Below the pieces are notes generated by a model. The model searched no databases. It was given only the letters and a program-made list of their open reading frames with translations, and was not told the origin of the DNA. DNA of 64,000 nucleotides from Bhargavaea changchunensis (GTDB taxonomy: Bacteria > Bacillota > Bacilli > Bacillales_A > Planococcaceae). A program made the position numbers and the translations under genes. The stretch covers positions 62,001 through 126,000 of the forward strand of contig NZ_JBHTCT010000038.1 of the NCBI RefSeq assembly GCF_042665595.1, given 5' to 3'. Of the stretch, positions 58,599 through 64,000 are shown in pieces (position 1 is the stretch's first letter; every line of letters begins with the position of its first letter).

Positions 58599-59390
58599 TT
58601 ATTCCGTGAATACGGCCTGTACCGAACCGATTCCGTCAAAGCTTGCGGTGAACTGGTCTCCAGGCTTGACCTCCACAGCAGCGGATAGAGAACCGCTGAG
58701 GACGACTTCCCCCGGCTTCAAGGTTTTGCCGACTTCATTCAGCTTGTTGGCCAGCCAGGCAACCGCCCTTGCCGGGTGCCCCATCACGGCCGCTCCGGCA
58801 CCGGTCGCCTTGACTTCTCCGTTTTTCCTGTAGACAAAGCCCATCAGTTTCAGGTCCAGGTCATCCGGCTTGTAGAAGCGTTCCCCGATGATGAATTTGG
58901 CAGAGGAAGAATTGTCGCTGACCGCGTCTGCCAGTGTAAACTTGTAGCCAAAGAATCGGCTGTCGATGATTTCGATGGCAGGCGCCACATATTCCGTCGC
59001 ATCCAATACGTCGGCCACCGTAATATGCGGGCCTTTAAGCTCTTTGTTCAGTACAAAGGCGATCTCGGGTTCAGCCTTGGCGTGAATGAATGGGGCAATC
59101 GAAACCGGCTCGCCCTCATTCACCTGCATGCTCCCCAGCAGTGCGCCGTAAGACGGCTCGTGGACGCCCATCATCTCCTGCTTCGCCTTGCTCGTGAGGC
59201 CCAGCTTCCAGCCGACCTGCTTCGTGTTTTCCGCTTCCACTTTCTTGGAAACCAGCCGGTCCTGGACCTGATAGGCCATCGCCTCGTCGAGTTCCGGATA
59301 GCGGTCCACGAATTGATCCACTGCCGTTTTATTTTTTTCGGCGGCAAACAATTCTTGTGCAATGACATCCACTACATCTGTTTTAATCAA
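58599..59390 (-). CDS. 4-Oxalocrotonate decarboxylase (FAH-like fold)
   Basis: A 263-residue protein of the fumarylacetoacetase-like hydratase/decarboxylase family. KLGLTSKAKQEMMGVHEPSY and the metal ligands E-P-E (AEPEIAF) are present. Of the two related genes in this operon this copy is nearer dmpH/xylI; it decarboxylates 2-oxo-3-hexenedioate to 2-hydroxypenta-2,4-dienoate and works in complex with the hydratase. TTG 59390 is preceded by AAGGGTG. The assignment between the paralogous pair is likely, not certain. Confidence 0.85.
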   Translation of the reverse strand: MIKTDVVDVIAQELFAAEKNKTAVDQFVDRYPELDEAMAYQVQDRLVSKKVEAENTKQVGWKLGLTSKAKQEMMGVHEPSYGALLGSMQVNEGEPVSIAPFIHAKAEPEIAFVLNKELKGPHITVADVLDATEYVAPAIEIIDSRFFGYKFTLADAVSDNSSSAKFIIGERFYKPDDLDLKLMGFVYRKNGEVKATGAGAAVMGHPARAVAWLANKLNEVGKTLKPGEVVLSGSLSAAVEVKPGDQFTASFDGIGSVQAVFTE

Positions 59391-59409
59391 CGGTTTTTCA
59401 CCCTTTTCA

Positions 59410-60186
59410 TTAGCGCTTGAATGTGACGCTGACCGAACCGATCCGGTCAAATTCAGCCGTGAACGTATCCTGATCCTCTGCCTCGACTGCGCTCGTCAGT
59501 GCACCGGATAGGATGATTTCCCCTGCTTTGAGGGAAACATCATACTTACCCAATGAATTGGCCAGCCATGCGACAGAACGCAATGGGCTTCCCAGCACCG
59601 CAGCCCCGGCTCCGGAATCGATCATTTCACCGTTTTTATAGGCGACCATGCCGATATGGGCGAGGTCGATCCCGTCCAGCTTGGCCGGTTTTCCGCCGAT
59701 CACCGCAGCTGCCGATGACCCGTTGTCAGCCACGGTATCTTCAAACGCGATTTTCCAGTCGCCGATCCTGCTGTCGATGATTTCAATCGCCGGAGCAATA
59801 TAATCGGTGGCCTCGATGACATCCATGACCGTGACGTTCGGGCCTTTCAGATCCTTTTTCAGTTTGAAGGCAATCTCAAACTCCACTTTCGGCTGGATGA
59901 AATTCTCCAGGGAAATGACTTCTCCTTCTGTATGCATCATGTCATTCAGCAGATGTCCATAGTCAGGCTGATGGACACCGAACATGTTCTGAATGGCCTT
60001 GCTGGTCGCACCGATTTTCTTTCCGACGACAATGGCCCCGTCCTCCACCCTGCGGCGGATGATTTCCAGTTGGGTGTGGTAGGCTTCATCCACCGTGATG
60101 CCCGGATAGGTTTCCGTCAAAGGCGGGATGGCCTGTTTGGACCTTTCCGCTTCCAGCAATCTTGCAGCTGCTTCATGTACGGCCAA
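59410..60186 (-). CDS. 2-Hydroxypenta-2,4-dienoate hydratase (FAH-like fold)
   Basis: A 258-residue paralogue of the decarboxylase: GKKIGATSKAIQNMFGVHQPDYG and VEFEIAF (metal ligands) align with it. It adds water to 2-hydroxypenta-2,4-dienoate, giving 4-hydroxy-2-oxovalerate. The start is TTG 60186, 7 bases after AAAGGAGG. It lies 13 bases after the aldolase. Homologue of dmpE/xylJ/mhpD. Confidence 0.88.
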   Translation of the reverse strand: MAVHEAAARLLEAERSKQAIPPLTETYPGITVDEAYHTQLEIIRRRVEDGAIVVGKKIGATSKAIQNMFGVHQPDYGHLLNDMMHTEGEVISLENFIQPKVEFEIAFKLKKDLKGPNVTVMDVIEATDYIAPAIEIIDSRIGDWKIAFEDTVADNGSSAAAVIGGKPAKLDGIDLAHIGMVAYKNGEMIDSGAGAAVLGSPLRSVAWLANSLGKYDVSLKAGEIILSGALTSAVEAEDQDTFTAEFDRIGSVSVTFKR

Positions 60187-60199
60187 GCCAATTCCTCCT

Positions 60200-61213
60200 T
60201 TATACGGTCACTTTTTTCTTTTTCGCAAGTTCAAGGGCGACATCGAGGATCCAGTCCTCCTGGCCTGCTATGGCCTGACGCTTCCCGAGTTCTTCCATGA
60301 TTTCAGTCGGATTCAGATCAAACTTTTCTGCCGCATGTCTGACATGCAGGAGGAAGCTGTTGTAGACACCGGCATAGCCGCTGGACAGATTATCACGGTC
60401 AATGACAATCGGTCCCGGCATGATCGGCGCCACGACCTCTTCGGACAGATCCATCAGTTGGGACAAATCGATGCCCGTGTTCAGGTCCATCTTGTTCAAG
60501 GCTGCCACGAGCACTTCTGTCGGAGCATTGCCGGCACCCGCACCGAGTGCCCGGACGGTTCCGTCGATCTGGTCCGCACCCGCTTCCAGCGCAGCGATTG
60601 AATTGCCGATGGCCAGCCCCAGATTATTGTGCGCATGGAAACCGACGTCGATCGAGAGGGCTTCTTTCAGGGCGGAAACCCGCTCCCTGACTCCCTGCGG
60701 AACGAGCGCCCCCGCGGAGTCAACCACATAGACACAGTCCGCGCCGTAGGACTCCATCAGTTTCGCCTGTTCTGCAAGCACTTCGGCCGGCTGGGTATGC
60801 GACATCATCAGGAATCCGACCGCTTCGATGCCCAGCTCTTTGGCCAGACGGATATACTGTTCCGTCACATCTGCTTCCGTGCAGTGCACTGCCACCCGGA
60901 TCGCCCCGATGCCGATCTCGGCTGCTTTTCTCAATTCTTCACTGGTCCCGATGCCCGGCACGAACAGGGAAGCGATTTTCGCCTTTTCGGCGGTCTCGAC
61001 CGCTGCCCTGATCAGATCGAATTCGGGTGTTTTCGAAAAGCCTTGCTGAATGGTGGAGGCGTTCAGTCCTGCGCCATGGCTGACTTCGATCACCGGGACA
61101 CCTGCCCGGTCGAGTCCACCCACGATTTCCCTGACCTGTTCTTCGGTGAAGCTATAGCTGATGGCATGCGCTCCGTCTCTCAAAGTGGTATCCGTAATTC
61201 TTGGCGCTTTCAT
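60200..61213 (-). CDS. 4-Hydroxy-2-oxovalerate aldolase
   Basis: A 337-residue HMGL-type aldolase. DTTLRDGAHAISYSF holds Arg12, Asp13 and His15, and VGFHAHNNLGLAIGN carries the metal histidines; the C-terminal helical part joins the dehydrogenase. It splits 4-hydroxy-2-oxovalerate into pyruvate and acetaldehyde, which goes by a channel to the next enzyme. The ATG overlaps the stop of the acetaldehyde dehydrogenase gene (ATGA). Homologue of dmpG/mhpE. Confidence 0.94.
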   Translation of the reverse strand: MKAPRITDTTLRDGAHAISYSFTEEQVREIVGGLDRAGVPVIEVSHGAGLNASTIQQGFSKTPEFDLIRAAVETAEKAKIASLFVPGIGTSEELRKAAEIGIGAIRVAVHCTEADVTEQYIRLAKELGIEAVGFLMMSHTQPAEVLAEQAKLMESYGADCVYVVDSAGALVPQGVRERVSALKEALSIDVGFHAHNNLGLAIGNSIAALEAGADQIDGTVRALGAGAGNAPTEVLVAALNKMDLNTGIDLSQLMDLSEEVVAPIMPGPIVIDRDNLSSGYAGVYNSFLLHVRHAAEKFDLNPTEIMEELGKRQAIAGQEDWILDVALELAKKKKVTV

Positions 61214-62124
61214 TGCCCGACCTCCTCTTTCTGAAGGAAATGGCTGGCATACAGTTCTCCGACCTTTCTGGCCGAAGCGGTCATGATATCCAGGTTCCCG
61301 GCGTATTTCGGGAAGAAGTCACCGGCACCTTCCACTTCATTCATGATGACGATGACAGGCAGCCGTCCCCACGGGGTTTCCCGCTCGTCGAGGAGCGGTT
61401 CCCCTTTCAGGCGATAGCCCGGTACATATTCAGAAACGTCCTTGACCATTTCATGGACCGACTTACGGATTTCATCGAAATCAAAGTCTTTCTCCTGAAT
61501 GACGGCATAGACCGTATTGGTCATGGTGATCGGAGGCTCGGCAGGGTTGAAAACAGGAATTGCCCTGGCCGTTTTGGCCCCTCCCACTTCCATGAGGGCA
61601 TTTGCTGTCGTCCGTGTGAATTCGTCGACATTCTGACGGGTTCCCGGTCCGATCGCACGGCTGGCCACTGTTGCAATCATTTCGGCATAGTGGACGGGAA
61701 CCACTCTGGAAACCGCATAAACAAGCGGTGCTGTCGCCTGCCCCGCGCAGGATACCATGTTCACATTCTTCGCTCCGATATGATCGTCGAGATTGACGGG
61801 CGGCACCAGGTAAGGACCCACAGCTGCCGGGGTCAGGTCAATGGCCATTTTCCCTGCGGCTTCGAGCTTCTCTGCATTCTGGATATGTGCTTTGGCGCTG
61901 GTCGCATCAAACACAATCCGGATGTCCGGATCTGCCAATATGGCGTCAATTCCATCATGGCTCGCTTCAATCCCGGCTTCCCGCGCCCTGGCAAGCCCCT
62001 CCGATTCAGGATCAATGCCGGCTACAAGAGCCAGCTCCATGGCACCGTCATTCTTCAAAATCTTATACATCAGATCTGTCCCGATGTTACCGGATCCCAG
62101 AATCGCTGCTTTAATTTTCGCCAT
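61210..62124 (-). CDS. Acetaldehyde dehydrogenase (acetylating)
   Basis: A 304-residue enzyme with the NAD motif ILGSGNIGTDLM (8-19) and catalytic Cys126 (NMVSCAGQATAPLVYAV). It turns acetaldehyde and CoA into acetyl-CoA, in complex with the aldolase encoded next. ATG 62124 is preceded by AAGGTGG at 8 bases; a GTG four codons earlier lies inside that site. Homologue of dmpF/mhpF. Confidence 0.94.
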   Translation of the reverse strand: MAKIKAAILGSGNIGTDLMYKILKNDGAMELALVAGIDPESEGLARAREAGIEASHDGIDAILADPDIRIVFDATSAKAHIQNAEKLEAAGKMAIDLTPAAVGPYLVPPVNLDDHIGAKNVNMVSCAGQATAPLVYAVSRVVPVHYAEMIATVASRAIGPGTRQNVDEFTRTTANALMEVGGAKTARAIPVFNPAEPPITMTNTVYAVIQEKDFDFDEIRKSVHEMVKDVSEYVPGYRLKGEPLLDERETPWGRLPVIVIMNEVEGAGDFFPKYAGNLDIMTASARKVGELYASHFLQKEEVGQ

Positions 62125-62207
62125 CTGTTCGTCCACCTTCCTTCCATTATGTAAATGGAAGATTCCTTAAAAAAGTTCACACTCTTTTAAAGGGATCTTT
62201 CCATTCA

Positions 62208-63191
62208 TTATTTGGCTATTATGACTTCCGGGAGTGTCACCGGAGTGCCCTGGGTCCACCACGATTCAGGGAACGCCGTTCCGATCCACGTATCTCCGTA
62301 ACCAGGTGTGTCTTTCATTTCCCAGATGACCGGCTCAAACGTCGGGTCCGTAATCAGGTATCCGGCATCACCGAACAGTTCAATCCGGTTGCCGCCGGGC
62401 TCGTGCACATACATGCAGAACGCCTGGCTGATCCCGTGTTTGTTTGGAGGCACTTCGATATGGTAATCGTTGTCTTTCAGCAGGTCGCTGATGTCGAACA
62501 GATTTTGAGGAATACCGTACCAGTAGCACAGGTGATGAAGTTTTCCCGGAACCTGGTTCGGCTCCTGCATAAAGGCGATTTCATGGACCAGGTTGGAGAC
62601 GCTCATCCAGCTGCCGAGGGGCGTTCCCTGATCCTGGATCTGCTCTCTCAGCCTGAAGCCGAGGGCATCGAGCATAAAGTCCGTGTTTTTCGCCGTATCG
62701 GACGTCATCAGGTTGATATGGTCCAGGCGGCGCACGGGAACACCGCGATCCGGGCGTTTGACGTTACGGTTCAGGAGGCGGCTCTTTTCTCCGTCCTGCT
62801 GCTTGTAGTAGTCGACCTCGAACATCAACTCCATGTTGTGTCCATCAGGCGTGGTGAACTGATACGCCGGGCCATGCCCGACATCCCCGTCGATCCAGCC
62901 CTTGCCCAGGCCCGTTGCCTCGACCGCTTGGACACGGCGTTCGAGTGCTTTTGGCGTGTGCGTGCGCCATCCGACATGCCCCAGGCCGGCATCCTTGGAT
63001 TCGGTGATCTTCAGTGTGTTTTGGTACGAATCCTCATAAGCTTTGAGGTAGACCGATTGCCCCTCACGGGCGGTAACGCTCATCCCCAAAAATCGAGTGA
63101 AAAATTCGACGGTCTCCTGCGGCTTCGGTGACAGCAGTTCCACATGCGCCAGTTGTGCGACATCGAAAACCGGTTCTTTGAATTGAGTCAT
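62208..63191 (-). CDS. Catechol 2,3-dioxygenase (VOC extradiol type)
   Basis: A 327-residue type I extradiol dioxygenase made of two VOC modules. Iron ligands in the C-terminal module are His158 (RRLDHINL), His219 or His220 (GKLHHLCYW) and Glu271 (GGNRIELFG). It opens catechol between C2 and C3 to 2-hydroxymuconate semialdehyde. GGGGGAT precedes the ATG. It lies between the hydroxylase flavin reductase and the lower pathway; similar in plan to PheB of thermophilic Geobacillus. No ferredoxin for reactivation is seen in the operon. Confidence 0.93.
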   Translation of the reverse strand: MTQFKEPVFDVAQLAHVELLSPKPQETVEFFTRFLGMSVTAREGQSVYLKAYEDSYQNTLKITESKDAGLGHVGWRTHTPKALERRVQAVEATGLGKGWIDGDVGHGPAYQFTTPDGHNMELMFEVDYYKQQDGEKSRLLNRNVKRPDRGVPVRRLDHINLMTSDTAKNTDFMLDALGFRLREQIQDQGTPLGSWMSVSNLVHEIAFMQEPNQVPGKLHHLCYWYGIPQNLFDISDLLKDNDYHIEVPPNKHGISQAFCMYVHEPGGNRIELFGDAGYLITDPTFEPVIWEMKDTPGYGDTWIGTAFPESWWTQGTPVTLPEVIIAK

Positions 63192-63238
63192 TACTAATCC
63201 CCCTAAGGATTTTTATTTGATGGACAGCTCGAGTCCCG

Positions 63239-63718
63239 TCAGATCACAGCACCCGTTTTTTCCAGAGATTGATATTGGCCTTTGTAGAAGAGCAGCGGAT
63301 CCGAGCAGTCTTCGAGCTTCAGGTCGACCACTTTGCCGATAAACAGCGTATGGTCTCCCTCAACATGCTCATTGACGACGTCACAGACGATTTGAACCGA
63401 GCAGTCCTTGATGACCGGCAGATCGGACAGCCATTCAAATTCGACGTGGTGCTTTTCCTTGATCTGTCCGGCAAAGATCATCGAGAGATCCTTCTGGTCA
63501 TTGGATAGGATGTTCACCGCGTACTTCCGGCTCTTCCGGATTTTATCCAGCATGCTGGCATTTTCACCGATTGAAATCACGATCAGCTTCGGATCCAGTG
63601 AGACGGACATAAAGGCATTTGCTGTCATCCCGTGTACGTCTCCGTCCACTTCTGTAGTAATGACATTGACACCCGTGGCAAAATTCCCCATGGCATTTCT
63701 GAACTGACGATCATCCAT
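63239..63718 (-). CDS. Flavin reductase component of an aromatic hydroxylase (HpaC/PheA2 type)
   Basis: A 159-residue flavin reductase-like protein. The segments FATGVNVITTEVDGDVHGMT and ANAFMSVSLDPKLI are typical of short-chain flavin reductases that supply FADH2 to a partner hydroxylase. The partner is the HpaB/PheA1-type gene directly upstream. AAAGGAGGG lies 6 bases before the ATG. With the large component it hydroxylates phenol or 4-hydroxyphenylacetate; the catechol 2,3-dioxygenase next to it makes phenol the more likely substrate. Confidence 0.9.
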   Translation of the reverse strand: MDDRQFRNAMGNFATGVNVITTEVDGDVHGMTANAFMSVSLDPKLIVISIGENASMLDKIRKSRKYAVNILSNDQKDLSMIFAGQIKEKHHVEFEWLSDLPVIKDCSVQIVCDVVNEHVEGDHTLFIGKVVDLKLEDCSDPLLFYKGQYQSLEKTGAVI

Positions 63719-63763
63719 TGGAAACCCTCCTTTTGAGATTCCTGACCTTACGATCAGTCCGAC

Positions 63764-64000
63764 TTATTGTTTAACCAGTGCTTCCACTTCGGACGGGTTG
63801 ACCCATGTTTCATTCGTCCAGCCATGCAGGTCATAGTCGCCCATCGCTGTTTCGGCAAAGGACTTGAACGAGTCTGCAGCCCCTACAGCTTCCGCATGCT
63901 TCAGCGCTTCGAGGCGGATATTCTCGGTGTTGCCCGCATAGTTGATTTCATAGAGTTCATGTCGTCCGCCAAATTCGGAACCGATGGAATCCCAGACCAT
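63764..64000 (-). CDS. FAD-dependent aromatic hydroxylase, large component (HpaB/PheA1 type), partial
   Basis: The last 78 residues of a hydroxylase; the rest lies beyond the right edge. The pieces GSEFGGRHELYEINYAGN and the end DYDLHGWTNETWVNPSEV match the C terminus of two-component 4-hydroxyphenylacetate 3-monooxygenase / phenol hydroxylase. It uses FADH2 from the following gene, 45 bases away, to hydroxylate the ring to a catechol, and is probably the first or an early gene of this operon. Confidence 0.88.
   Translation of the reverse strand: MVWDSIGSEFGGRHELYEINYAGNTENIRLEALKHAEAVGAADSFKSFAETAMGDYDLHGWTNETWVNPSEVEALVKQ

Noticed and set aside
1..64000. tRNA or rRNA genes and riboswitches
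   Set aside because: I found no cloverleaf with a CCA-type end, no rRNA-like sequence, and no long structured leader before any gene; short RNAs could still be missed by eye.

Overview
The window is a GC-rich (roughly mid-50s % GC by eye) chromosomal segment of a Firmicute. The order pcrB-pcrA-ligA-camS-gatCAB, dgkB and an RlmCD-type methyltransferase in the same neighbourhood, a LOV-STAS photoreceptor of the YtvA type, a cydAB operon with CydS, strong AGGAGG-like ribosome sites, many TTG/GTG starts and compact T-tailed terminators all point to Bacillales, most likely a high-GC Planococcaceae. The genus is an inference; no 16S or tRNA gene is present.

Layout. 1-7.1 kb: end of an SLC13-type transporter, the LOV photoreceptor, an FMN reductase, an RraA-like protein, a zinc-binding-type macrodomain hydrolase, and a LysR / AEC-permease / LysR cluster. 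7.2-17.9 kb: a betaine-type BCCT transporter coupled to a CocE-type hydrolase with a divergent TetR regulator; a large catalase with an altered distal pocket; a flavin-dependent monooxygenase next to its own FMN reductase; an EamA exporter; a cupin. 18-28.4 kb: mostly minus-strand single genes (CPBP protease, GNAT, VOC, beta-lactamase-like hydrolase, NUDIX, DUF2711, YjjG-like nucleotidase, Dus, an unusual OsmC fusion, DUF1259). 28.5-36.2 kb: a pyruvate-oxidase-like ThDP enzyme, then a very AT-rich 4.25 kb single-gene STAND/SMEK ATPase that looks like an acquired anti-phage gene, then rlmD. 36.4-43.5 kb: cydAB with two tiny membrane proteins, a NUDIX gene, a NERD-domain protein, dgkB, a thioredoxin-fold protein and a Cu/Zn SOD lipoprotein. 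43.7-53.4 kb: gatB, gatA, gatC, camS, ligA, pcrA and pcrB, read right to left as one cluster. 53.6-56.8 kb: D-serine dehydratase, an MBL hydrolase, a methyltransferase gene cut off inside its SAM motif, and an AT-rich piece with a small secreted protein. 56.9-64 kb: a complete meta-cleavage operon, from the hydroxylase (cut by the window edge) through catechol 2,3-dioxygenase to pyruvate and acetyl-CoA by the oxalocrotonate branch.

The most unusual structure is outside the genes. Six intergenic spots hold short arrays of a conserved 6-13 bp core separated by variable 8-12 bp spacers, with a pitch of almost exactly 20 or 21 bp (two helical turns). Core sequences differ from place to place (TTTGGAGTAA, TCACTTTC twice, GAGTNTRCATG, GCCATGYGGCAA, CTATGCGCG), but unit number (4-7), pitch and intergenic position are alike. 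The two TCACTTTC arrays lie on either side of the NERD gene. I know of no named element with this design. The second highlight is the SMEK-STAND gene at 30.4-34.7 kb.
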